NCBI GenBank assembly: GCA_947650285.1
Contig: CANTFL010001459.1
Location: 1-64,000, forward strand
Direction of reading: 5' to 3'
From: Hyaloperonospora brassicae
Taxonomy: Eukaryota; Oomycota; Peronosporomycetes; Peronosporales; Peronosporaceae
DNA: 64,000 nt
The notes under the pieces were generated by a model. It was not told where the DNA came from, did no database searches, and worked only from the letters and a program-made list of their open reading frames with translations. Below are positions 44,219 through 57,934 of the stretch, piece by piece. Within the stretch, counting starts at the first letter, position 1, and the number at the start of each line of letters is the position of its first letter. The translations under genes and the position numbers were made by a program.

Positions 44219-44884
44219 TCATCCTACGCGTCTAATCATCTCTGAGGTAATTACCGACGTAAACACTATCCCGTAAGAACTACGCTCTAAGTTCGGATTG
44301 TATCGGTAACCCTCAACAACTCTCACGACGTCTCGCGATCGCAGTTCCGCGCGGCTCATCTCCAAGTTGAGAACGACGTTCTCGTAGCTCTTGGGGAGGC
44401 TGCGCAACAAGCAGATCGCCACGTCTTCGTCCTCCATCTTGGCGCCGATGCTGCTGAGCTTCGCGCTGATGTTGAGGACTTCATTGCAATGATGCATCAC
44501 ATTGCCGCCTTCCGCCATCTCCATGCTGAACAGTTGTCGCTTCAAGAAGATCCGTCCCGCCTTCTGCGACCCACCATACCGTGTCTTCAACCGCGCCCAC
44601 GCAGACCATGCTTCTTCGCAGTCATCAACCACGTGATGGCAATCCGCGCTCATGTGCAACAACATCAAGCCGAACGCGATGTTGCTGGTCTTGACATACT
44701 CCTCCATGGCGCGAGGATCGGCGAAGGTGGGGCTGGTCTCCCGGTCCACCGCGTGCCACGTCGACTTGGTCAGGAACACGCCACGCATGTAGCGGCTCCA
44801 CGTCGCGTAGTTGTCCCCATCGAACTTGTCGATGGAGACCTTGGTGGCGGAATCTTGGGCAGAGGACATCGTGCTTGGGCTCAT
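44219..44884 (-). CDS. Satellite Gag', unit 10
   Basis: 221 residues. First of three RSLPK units (10-12) between two RSLSK blocks. Confidence 0.75.
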   Translation of the reverse strand: MSPSTMSSAQDSATKVSIDKFDGDNYATWSRYMRGVFLTKSTWHAVDRETSPTFADPRAMEEYVKTSNIAFGLMLLHMSADCHHVVDDCEEAWSAWARLKTRYGGSQKAGRIFLKRQLFSMEMAEGGNVMHHCNEVLNISAKLSSIGAKMEDEDVAICLLRSLPKSYENVVLNLEMSRAELRSRDVVRVVEGYRYNPNLERSSYGIVFTSVITSEMIRRVG

Positions 44885-45088
44885 AACCTGTTAAAGTCTT
44901 GAGAGCACTGGACGAGTGAGTATACGAAGCTTGAAGAACGCTAAAGCAGTCTACACCGCAAAGTGAAGACGACTTGTGCTGGAGAAGGAATGTTTGGAAG
45001 TGATTGATTTATAGGTCTTAGCTCTGCCTACCCTAGACTGCATTCAATCACATGGTGCATCGAATCAACCTGATTTACACGCGTCCAA

Positions 45089-45754
45089 TCATCCTACGCG
45101 TCTAATCATCTCTGAGGTAATTACCGACGTAAACACTATCCCGTAAGAACTACGCTCTAAGTTCGGATTGTATCGGTAACCCTCAACAACTCTCACGACG
45201 TCTCGCGATCGCAGTTCCGCGCGGCTCATCTCCAAGTTGAGAACGACGTTCTCGTAGCTCTTGGGGAGGCTGCGCAACAAGCAGATCGCCACGTCTTCGT
45301 CCTCCATCTTGGCGCCGATGCTGCTGAGCTTCGCGCTGATGTTGAGGACTTCATTGCAATGATGCATCACATTGCCGCCTTCCGCCATCTCCATGCTGAA
45401 CAGTTGTCGCTTCAAGAAGATCCGTCCCGCCTTCTGCGACCCACCATACCGTGTCTTCAACCGCGCCCACGCAGACCATGCTTCTTCGCAGTCATCAACC
45501 ACGTGATGGCAATCCGCGCTCATGTGCAACAACATCAAGCCGAACGCGATGTTGCTGGTCTTGACATACTCCTCCATGGCGCGAGGATCGGCGAAGGTGG
45601 GGCTGGTCTCCCGGTCCACCGCGTGCCACGTCGACTTGGTCAGGAACACGCCACGCATGTAGCGGCTCCACGTCGCGTAGTTGTCCCCATCGAACTTGTC
45701 GATGGAGACCTTGGTGGCGGAATCTTGGGCAGAGGACATCGTGCTTGGGCTCAT
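45089..45754 (-). CDS. Satellite Gag', unit 11
   Basis: 221 residues; protein identical to unit 10. Confidence 0.75.
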   Translation of the reverse strand: MSPSTMSSAQDSATKVSIDKFDGDNYATWSRYMRGVFLTKSTWHAVDRETSPTFADPRAMEEYVKTSNIAFGLMLLHMSADCHHVVDDCEEAWSAWARLKTRYGGSQKAGRIFLKRQLFSMEMAEGGNVMHHCNEVLNISAKLSSIGAKMEDEDVAICLLRSLPKSYENVVLNLEMSRAELRSRDVVRVVEGYRYNPNLERSSYGIVFTSVITSEMIRRVG

Positions 45755-45958
45755 AACCTGTTAAAGTCTTGAGAGCACTGGACGAGTGAGTATACGAAGC
45801 TTGAAGAACGCTAAAGCAGTCTACACCGCAAAGTGAAGACGACTTGTGCTGGAGAAGGAATGTTTGGAAGTGATTGATTTATAGGTCTTAGCTCTGCCTA
45901 CCCTAGACTGCATTCAATCGCATGGTGCATCGAATCAACCTGATTTACACGCGTCCAA

Positions 45959-46624
45959 TCATCCTACGCGTCTAATCATCTCTGAGGTAATTACCGACGT
46001 AAACACTATCCCGTAAGAACTACGCTCTAAGTTCGGATTGTATCGGTAACCCTCAACAACTCTCACGACGTCTCGCGATCGCAGTTCCGCGCGGCTCATC
46101 TCCAAGTTGAGAACGACGTTCTCGTAGCTCTTGGGGAGGCTGCGCAACAAGCAGATCGCCACGTCTTCGTCCTCCATCTTGGCGCCGATGCTGCTGAGCT
46201 TCGCGCTGATGTTGAGGACTTCATTGCAATGATGCATCACATTGCCGCCTTCCGCCATCTCCATGCTGAACAGTTGTCGCTTCAAGAAGATCCGTCCCGC
46301 CTTCTGCGACCCACCATACCGTGTCTTCAACCGCGCCCACGCAGACCATGCTTCTTCGCAGTCATCAACCACGTGATGGCAATCCGCGCTCATGTGCAAC
46401 AACATCAAGCCGAACGCGATGTTGCTGGTCTTGACATACTCCTCCATGGCGCGAGGATCGGCGAAGGTGGGGCTGGTCTCCCGGTCCACCGCGTGCCACG
46501 TCGACTTGGTCAGGAACACGCCACGCATGTAGCGGCTCCACGTCGCGTAGTTGTCCCCATCGAACTTGTCGATGGAGACCTTGGTGGCGGAATCTTGGGC
46601 AGAGGACATCGTGCTTGGGCTCAT
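45959..46624 (-). CDS. Satellite Gag', unit 12
   Basis: 221 residues; protein as units 10 and 11, but its downstream LTR has CGCATGG (~45,920). Confidence 0.75.
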   Translation of the reverse strand: MSPSTMSSAQDSATKVSIDKFDGDNYATWSRYMRGVFLTKSTWHAVDRETSPTFADPRAMEEYVKTSNIAFGLMLLHMSADCHHVVDDCEEAWSAWARLKTRYGGSQKAGRIFLKRQLFSMEMAEGGNVMHHCNEVLNISAKLSSIGAKMEDEDVAICLLRSLPKSYENVVLNLEMSRAELRSRDVVRVVEGYRYNPNLERSSYGIVFTSVITSEMIRRVG

Positions 46625-46828
46625 AACCTGTTAAAGTCTTGAGAGCACTGGACGAGTGAGTATACGAAGCTTGAAGAACGCTAAAGCAGTCTACACCGCA
46701 AAGTGAAGACGACTTGTGCTGGAGAAGGAATGTTTGGAAGTGATTGATTTATAGGTCTTAGCTCTGCCTACCCTAGACTGCATTCAATCGCATGGTGCAT
46801 CGAATCAACCTGATTTACACGCGTCCAA

Positions 46829-47494
46829 TCATCCTACGCGTCGAATCATCTCTGAGGTAATTACCGACGTAAACACTATCCCGTAAGAACTACGCTCTAA
46901 GTTCGGATTGTATCGGTAACCCTCAACAACTCTCACGACGTCTCGCGATCGCAGTTCCGCGCGGCTCATCTCCAAGTTGAGAACGACGTTCTCGTAGCTC
47001 TTGGAGAGGCTGCGCAACAAGCAGATCGCCACGTCTTCGTCCTCCATCTTGGCGCCGATGCTGCTGAGCTTCGCGCTGATGTTGAGGACTTCATTGCAAT
47101 GATGCATCACATTGCCGCCTTCCGCCATCTCCATGCTGAACAGTTGTCGCTTCAAGAAGATCCGTCCCGACTTCTGCGACCCACCATACCGTGTCTTCAA
47201 CCGCGCCCACGCAGACCATGCTTCTTCGCAGTCATCAACCACGTGATGGCAATCCGCGCTCATGTGCAACAACATCAAGCCGAACGCGATGTTGCTGGTC
47301 TTGACATACTCCTCCATGGCGCGAGGATCGGCGAAGGTGGGGCTGGTCTCCCGGTCCACCGCGTGCCACGTCGACTTGGTCAGGAACACGCCACGCATGT
47401 AGCGGCTCCACGTCGCGTAGTTGTCCCCATCGAACTTGTCGATGGAGACCTTGGTGGCGGAATCTTGGGCAGAGGACATCGTGCTTGGGCTCAT
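46829..47494 (-). CDS. Satellite Gag', unit 13
   Basis: 221 residues. RSLSK with QKSGR, and GTCGAATC in the LTR-encoded tail (synonymous Arg). First half of the two-unit higher-order repeat. Confidence 0.75.
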   Translation of the reverse strand: MSPSTMSSAQDSATKVSIDKFDGDNYATWSRYMRGVFLTKSTWHAVDRETSPTFADPRAMEEYVKTSNIAFGLMLLHMSADCHHVVDDCEEAWSAWARLKTRYGGSQKSGRIFLKRQLFSMEMAEGGNVMHHCNEVLNISAKLSSIGAKMEDEDVAICLLRSLSKSYENVVLNLEMSRAELRSRDVVRVVEGYRYNPNLERSSYGIVFTSVITSEMIRRVG

Positions 47495-47698
47495 AACCTG
47501 TTAAAGTCTTGAGAGCACTGGACGAGTGAGTATACGAAGCTTGAAGAACGCTAAAGCAGTCTACACCGCAAAGTGAAGACGACTTGTGCTGGAGAAGGAA
47601 TGTTTGGAAGTGATTGATTTATAGGTCTTAGCTCTGCCTACCCTAGACTGCATTCAATCGCATGGTGCATCGAATCAACCTGATTTACACGCGTCCAA

Positions 47699-48364
47699 TC
47701 ATCCTACGCGTCTAATCATCTCTGAGGTAATTACCGACGTAAACACTATCCCGTAAGAACTACGCTCTAAGTTCGGATTGTATCGGTAACCCTCAACAAC
47801 TCTCACGACGTCTCGCGATCGCAGTTCCGCGCGGCTCATCTCCAAGTTGAGAACGACGTTCTCGTAGCTCTTGGAGAGGCTGCGCAACAAGCAGATCGCC
47901 ACGTCTTCGTCCTCCATCTTGGCGCCGATGCTGCTGAGCTTCGCGCTGATGTTGAGGACTTCATTGCAATGATGCATCACATTGCCGCCTTCCGCCATCT
48001 CCATGCTGAACAGTTGTCGCTTCAAGAAGATCCGTCCCGCCTTCTGCGACCCACCATACCGTGTCTTCAACCGCGCCCACGCAGACCATGCTTCTTCGCA
48101 GTCATCAACCACGTGATGGCAATCCGCGCTCATGTGCAACAACATCAAGCCGAACGCGATGTTGCTGGTCTTGACATACTCCTCCATGGCGCGAGGATCG
48201 GCGAAGGTGGGGCTGGTCTCCCGGTCCACCGCGTGCCACGTCGACTTGGTCAGGAACACGCCACGCATGTAGCGGCTCCACGTCGCGTAGTTGTCCCCAT
48301 CGAACTTGTCGATGGAGACCTTGGTGGCGGAATCTTGGGCAGAGGACATCGTGCTTGGGCTCAT
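47699..48364 (-). CDS. Satellite Gag', unit 14
   Basis: 221 residues. RSLSK with QKAGR and GTCTAATC. Second half of the two-unit repeat. Confidence 0.75.
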   Translation of the reverse strand: MSPSTMSSAQDSATKVSIDKFDGDNYATWSRYMRGVFLTKSTWHAVDRETSPTFADPRAMEEYVKTSNIAFGLMLLHMSADCHHVVDDCEEAWSAWARLKTRYGGSQKAGRIFLKRQLFSMEMAEGGNVMHHCNEVLNISAKLSSIGAKMEDEDVAICLLRSLSKSYENVVLNLEMSRAELRSRDVVRVVEGYRYNPNLERSSYGIVFTSVITSEMIRRVG

Positions 48365-48568
48365 AACCTGTTAAAGTCTTGAGAGCACTGGACGAGTGAG
48401 TATACGAAGCTTGAAGAACGCTAAAGCAGTCTACACCGCAAAGTGAAGACGACTTGTGCTGGAGAAGGAATGTTTGGAAGTGATTGATTTATAGGTCTTA
48501 GCTCTGCCTACCCTAGACTGCATTCAATCGCATGGTGCATCGAATCAACCTGATTTACACGCGTCCAA

Positions 48569-49234
48569 TCATCCTACGCGTCGAATCATCTCTGAGGTAA
48601 TTACCGACGTAAACACTATCCCGTAAGAACTACGCTCTAAGTTCGGATTGTATCGGTAACCCTCAACAACTCTCACGACGTCTCGCGATCGCAGTTCCGC
48701 GCGGCTCATCTCCAAGTTGAGAACGACGTTCTCGTAGCTCTTGGAGAGGCTGCGCAACAAGCAGATCGCCACGTCTTCGTCCTCCATCTTGGCGCCGATG
48801 CTGCTGAGCTTCGCGCTGATGTTGAGGACTTCATTGCAATGATGCATCACATTGCCGCCTTCCGCCATCTCCATGCTGAACAGTTGTCGCTTCAAGAAGA
48901 TCCGTCCCGACTTCTGCGACCCACCATACCGTGTCTTCAACCGCGCCCACGCAGACCATGCTTCTTCGCAGTCATCAACCACGTGATGGCAATCCGCGCT
49001 CATGTGCAACAACATCAAGCCGAACGCGATGTTGCTGGTCTTGACATACTCCTCCATGGCGCGAGGATCGGCGAAGGTGGGGCTGGTCTCCCGGTCCACC
49101 GCGTGCCACGTCGACTTGGTCAGGAACACGCCACGCATGTAGCGGCTCCACGTCGCGTAGTTGTCCCCATCGAACTTGTCGATGGAGACCTTGGTGGCGG
49201 AATCTTGGGCAGAGGACATCGTGCTTGGGCTCAT
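48569..49234 (-). CDS. Satellite Gag', unit 15
   Basis: 221 residues. Repeats the states of unit 13 (QKSGR, GTCGAATC). Confidence 0.75.
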   Translation of the reverse strand: MSPSTMSSAQDSATKVSIDKFDGDNYATWSRYMRGVFLTKSTWHAVDRETSPTFADPRAMEEYVKTSNIAFGLMLLHMSADCHHVVDDCEEAWSAWARLKTRYGGSQKSGRIFLKRQLFSMEMAEGGNVMHHCNEVLNISAKLSSIGAKMEDEDVAICLLRSLSKSYENVVLNLEMSRAELRSRDVVRVVEGYRYNPNLERSSYGIVFTSVITSEMIRRVG

Positions 49235-49438
49235 AACCTGTTAAAGTCTTGAGAGCACTGGACGAGTGAGTATACGAAGCTTGAAGAACGCTAAAGCAGT
49301 CTACACCGCAAAGTGAAGACGACTTGTGCTGGAGAAGGAATGTTTGGAAGTGATTGATTTATAGGTCTTAGCTCTGCCTACCCTAGACTGCATTCAATCA
49401 CATGGTGCATCGAATCAACCTGATTTACACGCGTCCAA

Positions 49439-50104
49439 TCATCCTACGCGTCTAATCATCTCTGAGGTAATTACCGACGTAAACACTATCCCGTAAGAAC
49501 TACGCTCTAAGTTCGGATTGTATCGGTAACCCTCAACAACTCTCACGACGTCTCGCGATCGCAGTTCCGCGCGGCTCATCTCCAAGTTGAGAACGACGTT
49601 CTCGTAGCTCTTGGAGAGGCTGCGCAACAAGCAGATCGCCACGTCTTCGTCCTCCATCTTGGCGCCGATGCTGCTGAGCTTCGCGCTGATGTTGAGGACT
49701 TCATTGCAATGATGCATCACATTGCCGCCTTCCGCCATCTCCATGCTGAACAGTTGTCGCTTCAAGAAGATCCGTCCCGCCTTCTGCGACCCACCATACC
49801 GTGTCTTCAACCGCGCCCACGCAGACCATGCTTCTTCGCAGTCATCAACCACGTGATGGCAATCCGCGCTCATGTGCAACAACATCAAGCCGAACGCGAT
49901 GTTGCTGGTCTTGACATACTCCTCCATGGCGCGAGGATCGGCGAAGGTGGGGCTGGTCTCCCGGTCCACCGCGTGCCACGTCGACTTGGTCAGGAACACG
50001 CCACGCATGTAGCGGCTCCACGTCGCGTAGTTGTCCCCATCGAACTTGTCGATGGAGACCTTGGTGGCGGAATCTTGGGCAGAGGACATCGTGCTTGGGC
50101 TCAT
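49439..50104 (-). CDS. Satellite Gag', unit 16
   Basis: 221 residues. Repeats the states of unit 14 (QKAGR, GTCTAATC), with CACATGG in its LTR. Confidence 0.75.
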   Translation of the reverse strand: MSPSTMSSAQDSATKVSIDKFDGDNYATWSRYMRGVFLTKSTWHAVDRETSPTFADPRAMEEYVKTSNIAFGLMLLHMSADCHHVVDDCEEAWSAWARLKTRYGGSQKAGRIFLKRQLFSMEMAEGGNVMHHCNEVLNISAKLSSIGAKMEDEDVAICLLRSLSKSYENVVLNLEMSRAELRSRDVVRVVEGYRYNPNLERSSYGIVFTSVITSEMIRRVG

Positions 50105-50308
50105 AACCTGTTAAAGTCTTGAGAGCACTGGACGAGTGAGTATACGAAGCTTGAAGAACGCTAAAGCAGTCTACACCGCAAAGTGAAGACGACTTGTGCT
50201 GGAGAAGGAATGTTTGGAAGTGATTGATTTATAGGTCTTAGCTCTGCCTACCCTAGACTGCATTCAATCGCATGGTGCATCGAATCAACCTGATTTACAC
50301 GCGTCCAA

Positions 50309-50974
50309 TCATCCTACGCGTCTAATCATCTCTGAGGTAATTACCGACGTAAACACTATCCCGTAAGAACTACGCTCTAAGTTCGGATTGTATCGGTAAC
50401 CCTCAACAACTCTCACGACGTCTCGCGATCGCAGTTCCGCGCGGCTCATCTCCAAGTTGAGAACGACGTTCTCGTAGCTCTTGGAGAGGCTGCGCAACAA
50501 GCAGATCGCCACGTCTTCGTCCTCCATCTTGGCGCCGATGCTGCTGAGCTTCGCGCTGATGTTGAGGACTTCATTGCAATGATGCATCACATTGCCGCCT
50601 TCCGCCATCTCCATGCTGAACAGTTGTCGCTTCAAGAAGATCCGTCCCGCCTTCTGCGACCCACCATACCGTGTCTTCAACCGCGCCCACGCAGACCATG
50701 CTTCTTCGCAGTCATCAACCACGTGATGGCAATCCGCGTTCACGTGCAACAACATCAAGCCGAACGCGATGTTGCTGGTCTTGACATACTCCTCCATGGC
50801 GCGAGGATCGGCGAAGGTGGGGCTGGTCTCCCGGTCCACCGCGTGCCACGTCGACTTGGTCAGGAACACGCCACGCATGTAGCGGCTCCACGTCGCGTAG
50901 TTGTCCCCATCGAACTTGTCGATGGAGACCTTGGTGGCGGAATCTTGGGCAGAGGACATCGTGCTTGGGCTCAT
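50309..50974 (-). CDS. Satellite Gag', unit 17
   Basis: 221 residues. RSLSK with HVNAD: a combination found only in units 17 and 18. The LTR to its right is the first with CTAAAGAAGTC instead of CTAAAGCAGTC. Confidence 0.75.
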   Translation of the reverse strand: MSPSTMSSAQDSATKVSIDKFDGDNYATWSRYMRGVFLTKSTWHAVDRETSPTFADPRAMEEYVKTSNIAFGLMLLHVNADCHHVVDDCEEAWSAWARLKTRYGGSQKAGRIFLKRQLFSMEMAEGGNVMHHCNEVLNISAKLSSIGAKMEDEDVAICLLRSLSKSYENVVLNLEMSRAELRSRDVVRVVEGYRYNPNLERSSYGIVFTSVITSEMIRRVG

Positions 50975-51178
50975 AACCTGTTAAAGTCTTGAGAGCACTG
51001 GACGAGTGAGTATACGAAGCTTGAAGAACGCTAAAGAAGTCTACACCGCAAAGTGAAGACGACTTGTGCTGGAGAAGGAATGTTTGGAAGTGATTGATTT
51101 ATAGGTCTTAGCTCTGCCTACCCTAGACTGCATTCAATCGCATGGTGCATCGAATCAACCTGATTTACACGCGTCCAA

Positions 51179-51844
51179 TCATCCTACGCGTCTAATCATC
51201 TCTGAGGTAATTACCGACGTAAACACTATCCCGTAAGAACTACGCTCTAAGTTCGGATTGTATCGGTAACCCTCAACAACTCTCACGACGTCTCGCGATC
51301 GCAGTTCCGCGCGGCTCATCTCCAAGTTGAGAACGACGTTCTCGTAGCTCTTGGAGAGGCTGCGCAACAAGCAGATCGCCACGTCTTCGTCCTCCATCTT
51401 GGCGCCGATGCTGCTGAGCTTCGCGCTGATGTTGAGGACTTCATTGCAATGATGCATCACATTGCCGCCTTCCGCCATCTCCATGCTGAACAGTTGTCGC
51501 TTCAAGAAGATCCGTCCCGCCTTCTGCGACCCACCATACCGTGTCTTCAACCGCGCCCACGCAGACCATGCTTCTTCGCAGTCATCAACCACGTGATGGC
51601 AATCCGCGTTCACGTGCAACAACATCAAGCCGAACGCGATGTTGCTGGTCTTGACATACTCCTCCATGGCGCGAGGATCGGCGAAGGTGGGGCTGGTCTC
51701 CCGGTCCACCGCGTGCCACGTCGACTTGGTCAGGAACACGCCACGCATGTAGCGGCTCCACGTCGCGTAGTTGTCCCCATCGAACTTGTCGATGGAGACC
51801 TTGGTGGCGGAATCTTGGGCAGAGGACATCGTGCTTGGGCTCAT
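51179..51844 (-). CDS. Satellite Gag', unit 18
   Basis: 221 residues; protein identical to unit 17. Confidence 0.75.
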   Translation of the reverse strand: MSPSTMSSAQDSATKVSIDKFDGDNYATWSRYMRGVFLTKSTWHAVDRETSPTFADPRAMEEYVKTSNIAFGLMLLHVNADCHHVVDDCEEAWSAWARLKTRYGGSQKAGRIFLKRQLFSMEMAEGGNVMHHCNEVLNISAKLSSIGAKMEDEDVAICLLRSLSKSYENVVLNLEMSRAELRSRDVVRVVEGYRYNPNLERSSYGIVFTSVITSEMIRRVG

Positions 51845-52048
51845 AACCTGTTAAAGTCTTGAGAGCACTGGACGAGTGAGTATACGAAGCTTGAAGAACG
51901 CTAAAGAAGTCTACACCGCAAAGTGAAGACGACTTGTGCTGGAGAAGGAATGTTTGGAAGTGATTGATTTATAGGTCTTAGCTCTGCCTACCCTAGACTG
52001 CATTCAATCGCATGGTGCATCGAATCAACCTGATTTACACGCGTCCAA

Positions 52049-52714
52049 TCATCCTACGCGTCTAATCATCTCTGAGGTAATTACCGACGTAAACACTATC
52101 CCGTAAGAACTACGCTCTAAGTTCGGATTGTATCGGTAACCCTCAACAACTCTCACGACGTCTCGCGATCGCAGTTCCGCGCGGCTCATCTCCAAGTTGA
52201 GAACGACGTTCTCGTAGCTCTTGGGGAGGCTGCGCAACAAGCAGATCGCCACGTCTTCGTCCTCCATCTTGGCGCCGATGCTGCTGAGCTTCGCGCTGAT
52301 GTTGAGGACTTCATTGCAATGATGCATCACATTGCCGCCTTCCGCCATCTCCATGCTGAACAGTTGTCGCTTCAAGAAGCTCCGTCCCGCCTTCTGCGAC
52401 CCACCATACCGTGTCTTCAACCGCGCCCACGCAGACCATGCTTCTTCGCAGTCATCAACCACGTGATGGCAATCCGCGCTCACGTGCAACAACATCAAGC
52501 CGAACGCGATGTTGCTGGTCTTGACATACTCCTCCATGGCGCGAGGATCGGCGAAGGTGGGGCTGGTCTCCCGGTCCACCGCGTGCCACGTCGACTTGGT
52601 CAGGAACACGCCACGCATGTAGCGGCTCCACGTCGCGTAGTTGTCCCCATCGAACTTGTCGATGGAGACCTTGGTGGCGGAATCTTGGGCAGAGGACATC
52701 GTGCTTGGGCTCAT
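52049..52714 (-). CDS. Satellite Gag', unit 19
   Basis: 221 residues. HVSAD (GCGCTCACG on the plus strand) combines the two neighbouring changes of HVNAD and HMSAD, so it looks like a recombinant or an intermediate. RSLPK again. Private Ile to Ser (GRSFLKRQ). Confidence 0.75.
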   Translation of the reverse strand: MSPSTMSSAQDSATKVSIDKFDGDNYATWSRYMRGVFLTKSTWHAVDRETSPTFADPRAMEEYVKTSNIAFGLMLLHVSADCHHVVDDCEEAWSAWARLKTRYGGSQKAGRSFLKRQLFSMEMAEGGNVMHHCNEVLNISAKLSSIGAKMEDEDVAICLLRSLPKSYENVVLNLEMSRAELRSRDVVRVVEGYRYNPNLERSSYGIVFTSVITSEMIRRVG

Positions 52715-52918
52715 AACCTGTTAAAGTCTTGAGAGCACTGGACGAGTGAGTATACGAAGCTTGAAGAACGCTAAAGAAGTCTACACCGCAAAGTGAAGAC
52801 GACTTGTGCTGGAGAAGGAATGTTTGGAAGTGATTGATTTATAGGTCTTAGCTCTGCCTACCCTAGACTGCATTCAATCACATGGTGCATCGAATCAACC
52901 TGATTTACACGCGTCCAA

Positions 52919-53584
52919 TCATCCTACGCGTCGAATCATCTCTGAGGTAATTACCGACGTAAACACTATCCCGTAAGAACTACGCTCTAAGTTCGGATTG
53001 TATCGGTAACCCTCAACAACTCTCACGACGTCTCGCGATCGCAGTTCCGCGCGGCTCATCTCCAAGTTGAGAACGACGTTCTCGTAGCTCTTGGGGAGGC
53101 TGCGCAACAAGCAGATCGCCACGTCTTCGTCCTCCATCTTGGCGCCGATGCTGCTGAGCTTCGCGCTGATGTTGAGGACTTCATTGCAATGATGCATCAC
53201 ATTGCCGCCTTCCGCCATCTCCATGCTGAACAGTTGTCGCTTCAAGAAGATCCGTCCCGCCTTCTGCGACCCACCATACCGTGTCTTCAACCGCGCCCAC
53301 GCAGACCATGCTTCTTCGCAGTCATCAACCACGTGATGGCAATCCGCGCTCATGTGCAACAACATCAAGCCGAACGCGATGTTGCTGGTCTTGACATACT
53401 CCTCCATGGCGCGAGGATCGGCGAAGGTGGGGCTGGTCTCCCGGTTCACCGCGTGCCACGTCGACTTGGTCAGGAACACGCCACGCATGTAGCGGCTCCA
53501 CGTCGCGTAGTTGTCCCCATCGAACTTGTCGATGGAGACCTTGGTGGCGGAATCTTGGGCAGAGGACATCGTGCTTGGGCTCAT
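52919..53584 (-). CDS. Satellite Gag', unit 20
   Basis: 221 residues. First of the right block with HAVNRETS and GTCGAATC; HMSAD, QKAGR, DEDV. Confidence 0.75.
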   Translation of the reverse strand: MSPSTMSSAQDSATKVSIDKFDGDNYATWSRYMRGVFLTKSTWHAVNRETSPTFADPRAMEEYVKTSNIAFGLMLLHMSADCHHVVDDCEEAWSAWARLKTRYGGSQKAGRIFLKRQLFSMEMAEGGNVMHHCNEVLNISAKLSSIGAKMEDEDVAICLLRSLPKSYENVVLNLEMSRAELRSRDVVRVVEGYRYNPNLERSSYGIVFTSVITSEMIRRVG

Positions 53585-53788
53585 AACCTGTTAAAGTCTT
53601 GAGAGCACTGGACGAGTGAGTATACGAAGCTTGAAGAACGCTAAAGAAGTCTACACCGCAAAGTGAAGACGACTTGTGCTGGAGAAGGAATGTTTGGAAG
53701 TGATTGATTTATAGGTCTTAGCTCTGCCTACCCTAGACTGCATTCAATCGCATGGTGCATCGAATCAACCTGATTTACACGCGTCCAA

Positions 53789-54454
53789 TCATCCTACGCG
53801 TCGAATCATCTCTGAGGTAATTACCGACGTAAACACTATCCCGTAAGAACTACGCTCTAAGTTCGGATTGTATCGGTAACCCTCAACAACTCTCACGACG
53901 TCTCGCGATCGCAGTTCCGCGCGGCTCATCTCCAAGTTGAGAACGACGTTCTCGTAGCTCTTGGGGAGGCTGCGCAACAAGCAGATCGCCGCGTCTTCGT
54001 CCTCCATCTTGGCGCCGATGCTGCTGAGCTTCGCGCTGATGTTGAGGACTTCATTGCAATGATGCATCACATTGCCGCCTTCCGCCATCTCCATGCTGAA
54101 CAGTTGTCGCTTCAAGAAGATCCGTCCCGACTTCTGCGACCCACCATACCGTGTCTTCAACCGCGCCCACGCAGACCATGCTTCTTCGCAGTCATCAACC
54201 ACGTGATGGCAATCCGCGCTCATGTGCAACAACATCAAGCCGAACGCGATGTTGCTGGTCTTGACATACTCCTCCATGGCGCGAGGATCGGCGAAGGTGG
54301 GGCTGGTCTCCCGGTTCACCGCGTGCCACGTCGACTTGGTCAGGAACACGCCACGCATGTAGCGGCTCCACGTCGCGTAGTTGTCCCCATCAAACTTGTC
54401 GATGGAGACCTTGGTGGCGGAATCTTGGGCAGAGGACATCGTGCTTGGGCTCAT
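53789..54454 (-). CDS. Satellite Gag', unit 21
   Basis: 221 residues. QKSGR and DEDA, with the synonymous Phe codon TTT (CAAAC at ~54,391). Confidence 0.75.
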   Translation of the reverse strand: MSPSTMSSAQDSATKVSIDKFDGDNYATWSRYMRGVFLTKSTWHAVNRETSPTFADPRAMEEYVKTSNIAFGLMLLHMSADCHHVVDDCEEAWSAWARLKTRYGGSQKSGRIFLKRQLFSMEMAEGGNVMHHCNEVLNISAKLSSIGAKMEDEDAAICLLRSLPKSYENVVLNLEMSRAELRSRDVVRVVEGYRYNPNLERSSYGIVFTSVITSEMIRRVG

Positions 54455-54658
54455 AACCTGTTAAAGTCTTGAGAGCACTGGACGAGTGAGTATACGAAGC
54501 TTGAAGAACGCTAAAGAAGTCTACACCGCAAAGTGAAGACGACTTGTGCTGGAGAAGGAATGTTTGGAAGTGATTGATTTATAGGTCTTAGCTCTGCCTA
54601 CCCTAGACTGCATTCAATCGCATGGTGCATCGAATCAACCTGATTTACACGCGTCCAA

Positions 54659-55324
54659 TCATCCTACGCGTCGAATCATCTCTGAGGTAATTACCGACGT
54701 AAACACTATCCCGTAAGAACTACGCTCTAAGTTCGGATTGTATCGGTAACCCTCAACAACTCTCACGACGTCTCGCGATCGCAGTTCCGCGCGGCTCATC
54801 TCCAAGTTGAGAACGACGTTCTCGTAGCTCTTGGGGAGGCTGCGCAACAAGCAGATCGCCGCGTCTTCGTCCTCCATCTTGGCGCCGATGCTGCTGAGCT
54901 TCGCGCTGATGTTGAGGACTTCATTGCAATGATGCATCACATTGCCGCCTTCCGCCATCTCCATGCTGAACAGTTGTCGCTTCAAGAAGATCCGTCCCGC
55001 CTTCTGCGACCCACCATACCGTGTCTTCAACCGCGCCCACGCAGACCATGCTTCTTCGCAGTCATCAACCACGTGATGGCAATCCGCGCTCATGTGCAAC
55101 AACATCAAGCCGAACGCGATGTTGCTGGTCTTGACATACTCCTCCATGGCGCGAGGATCGGCGAAGGTGGGGCTGGTCTCCCGGTTCACCGCGTGCCACG
55201 TCGACTTGGTCAGGAACACGCCACGCATGTAGCGGCTCCACGTCGCGTAGTTGTCCCCATCGAACTTGTCGATGGAGACCTTGGTGGCGGAATCTTGGGC
55301 AGAGGACATCGTGCTTGGGCTCAT
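54659..55324 (-). CDS. Satellite Gag', unit 22
   Basis: 221 residues. QKAGR with DEDA, HMSAD. Confidence 0.75.
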   Translation of the reverse strand: MSPSTMSSAQDSATKVSIDKFDGDNYATWSRYMRGVFLTKSTWHAVNRETSPTFADPRAMEEYVKTSNIAFGLMLLHMSADCHHVVDDCEEAWSAWARLKTRYGGSQKAGRIFLKRQLFSMEMAEGGNVMHHCNEVLNISAKLSSIGAKMEDEDAAICLLRSLPKSYENVVLNLEMSRAELRSRDVVRVVEGYRYNPNLERSSYGIVFTSVITSEMIRRVG

Positions 55325-55528
55325 AACCTGTTAAAGTCTTGAGAGCACTGGACGAGTGAGTATACGAAGCTTGAAGAACGCTAAAGAAGTCTACACCGCA
55401 AAGTGAAGACGACTTGTGCTGGAGAAGGAATGTTTGGAAGTGATTGATTTATAGGTCTTAGCTCTGCCTACCCTAGACTGCATTCAATCGCATGGTGCAT
55501 CGAATCAACCTGATTTACACGCGTCCAA

Positions 55529-56194
55529 TCATCCTACGCGTCGAATCATCTCTGAGGTAATTACCGACGTAAACACTATCCCGTAAGAACTACGCTCTAA
55601 GTTCGGATTGTATCGGTAACCCTCAACAACTCTCACGACGTCTCGCGATCGCAGTTCCGCGCGGCTCATCTCCAAGTTGAGAACGACGTTCTCGTAGCTC
55701 TTGGGGAGGCTGCGCAACAAGCAGATCGCCACGTCTTCGTCCTCCATCTTGGCGCCGATGCTGCTGAGCTTCGCGCTGATGTTGAGGACTTCATTGCAAT
55801 GATGCATCACATTGCCGCCTTCCGCCATCTCCATGCTGAACAGTTGTCGCTTCAAGAAGATCCGTCCCGACTTCTGCGACCCACCATACCGTGTCTTCAA
55901 CCGCGCCCACGCAGACCATGCTTCTTCGCAGTCATCAACCACGTGATGGCAATCCGCGCTCATGTGCAACAACATCAAGCCGAACGCGATGTTGCTGGTC
56001 TTGACATACTCCTCCATGGCGCGAGGATCGGCGAAGGTGGGGCTGGTCTCCCGGTTCACCGCGTGCCACGTCGACTTGGTCAGGAACACGCCACGCATGT
56101 ATCAGCTCCACGTCGCGTAGTTGTCCCCATCGAACTTGTCGATGGAGACCTTGGTGGCGGAATCTTGGGCAGAGGACATCGTGCTTGGGCTCAT
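55529..56194 (-). pseudogene. Satellite Gag', unit 23, stop near the start
   Basis: Two changes (TAGCGG to TATCAG at ~56,100) turn the Arg of TWSRYMRG into TGA, so only 55,529-56,098 stays open from an inner Met. QKSGR, DEDV. The same pair of changes is in unit 28, five units away. Confidence 0.75.
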
Positions 56195-56398
56195 AACCTG
56201 TTAAAGTCTTGAGAGCACTGGACGAGTGAGTATACGAAGCTTGAAGAACGCTAAAGAAGTCTACACCGCAAAGTGAAGACGACTTGTGCTGGAGAAGGAA
56301 TGTTTGGAAGTGATTGATTTATAGGTCTTAGCTCTGCCTACCCTAGACTGCATTCAATCGCATGGTGCATCGAATCAACCTGATTTACACGCGTCCAA

Positions 56399-57064
56399 TC
56401 ATCCTACGCGTCGAATCATCTCTGAGGTAATTACCGACGTAAACACTATCCCGTAAGAACTACGCTCTAAGTTCGGATTGTATCGGTAACCCTCAACAAC
56501 TCTCACGACGTCTCGCGATCGCAGTTCCGCGCGGCTCATCTCCAAGTTGAGAACGACGTTCTCGTAGCTCTTGGGGAGGCTGCGCAACAAGCAGATCGCC
56601 ACGTCTTCGTCCTCCATCTTGGCGCCGATGCTGCTGAGCTTCGCGCTGATGTTGAGGACTTCATTGCAATGATGCATCACATTGCCGCCTTCCGCCATCT
56701 CCATGCTGAACAGTTGTCGCCTCAAGAAGATCCGTCCCGACTTCTGCGACCCACCATACCGTGTCTTCAACCGCGCCCACGCAGACCATGCTTCTTCGCA
56801 GTCATCAACCACGTGATGGCAATCCGCGCTCATGTGCAACAACATCAAGCCGAACGCGATGTTGCTGGTCTTGACATACTCCTCCATGGCGCGAGGATCG
56901 GCGAAGGTGGGGCTGGTCTCCCGGTTCACCGCGTGCCACGTCGACTTGGTCAGGAACACGCCACGCATGTAGCGGCTCCACGTCGCGTAGTTGTCCCCAT
57001 CGAACTTGTCGATGGAGACCTTGGTGGCGGAATCTTGGGCAGAGGACATCGTGCTTGGGCTCAT
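56399..57064 (-). CDS. Satellite Gag', unit 24
   Basis: 221 residues. QKSGR, FLRRQ, HMSAD, DEDV. First of the right end with FLRRQ. Confidence 0.75.
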   Translation of the reverse strand: MSPSTMSSAQDSATKVSIDKFDGDNYATWSRYMRGVFLTKSTWHAVNRETSPTFADPRAMEEYVKTSNIAFGLMLLHMSADCHHVVDDCEEAWSAWARLKTRYGGSQKSGRIFLRRQLFSMEMAEGGNVMHHCNEVLNISAKLSSIGAKMEDEDVAICLLRSLPKSYENVVLNLEMSRAELRSRDVVRVVEGYRYNPNLERSSYGIVFTSVITSEMIRRVG

Positions 57065-57268
57065 AACCTGTTAAAGTCTTGAGAGCACTGGACGAGTGAG
57101 TATACGAAGCTTGAAGAACGCTAAAGAAGTCTACACCGCAAAGTGAAGACGACTTGTGCTGGAGAAGGAATGTTTGGAAGTGATTGATTTATAGGTCTTA
57201 GCTCTGCCTACCCTAGACTGCATTCAATCGCATGGTGCATCGAATCAACCTGATTTACACGCGTCCAA

Positions 57269-57934
57269 TCATCCTACGCGTCGAATCATCTCTGAGGTAA
57301 TTACCGACGTAAACACTATCCCGTAAGAACTACGCTCTAAGTTCGGATTGTATCGGTAACCCTCAACAACTCTCACGACGTCTCGCGATCGCAGTTCCGC
57401 GCGGCTCATCTCCAAGTTGAGAACGACGTTCTCGTAGCTCTTGGGGAGGCTGCGCAACAAGCAGATCGCCGCGTCTTCGTCCTCCATCTTGGCGCCGATG
57501 CTGCTGAGCTTCGCGCTGATGTTGAGGACTTCATTGCAATGATGCATCACATTGCCGCCTTCCGCCATCTCCATGCTGAACAGTTGTCGCTTCAAGAAGA
57601 TCCGTCCCGACTTCTGCGACCCACCATACCGTGTCTTCAACCGCGCCCACGCAGACCATGCTTCTTCGCAGTCATCAACCACGTGATGGCAATCCGCGTT
57701 CACGTGCAACAACATCAAGCCGAACGCGATGTTGCTGGTCTTGACATACTCCTCCATGGCGCGAGGATCGGCGAAGGTGGGGCTGGTCTCCCGGTTCACC
57801 GCGTGCCACGTCGACTTGGTCAGGAACACGCCACGCATGTAGCGGCTCCACGTCGCGTAGTTGTCCCCATCAAACTTGTCGATGGAGACCTTGGTGGCGG
57901 AATCTTGGGCAGAGGACATCGTGCTTGGGCTCAT
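57269..57934 (-). CDS. Satellite Gag', unit 25
   Basis: 221 residues. HVNAD, QKSGR, FLKRQ, DEDA. Confidence 0.75.
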   Translation of the reverse strand: MSPSTMSSAQDSATKVSIDKFDGDNYATWSRYMRGVFLTKSTWHAVNRETSPTFADPRAMEEYVKTSNIAFGLMLLHVNADCHHVVDDCEEAWSAWARLKTRYGGSQKSGRIFLKRQLFSMEMAEGGNVMHHCNEVLNISAKLSSIGAKMEDEDAAICLLRSLPKSYENVVLNLEMSRAELRSRDVVRVVEGYRYNPNLERSSYGIVFTSVITSEMIRRVG

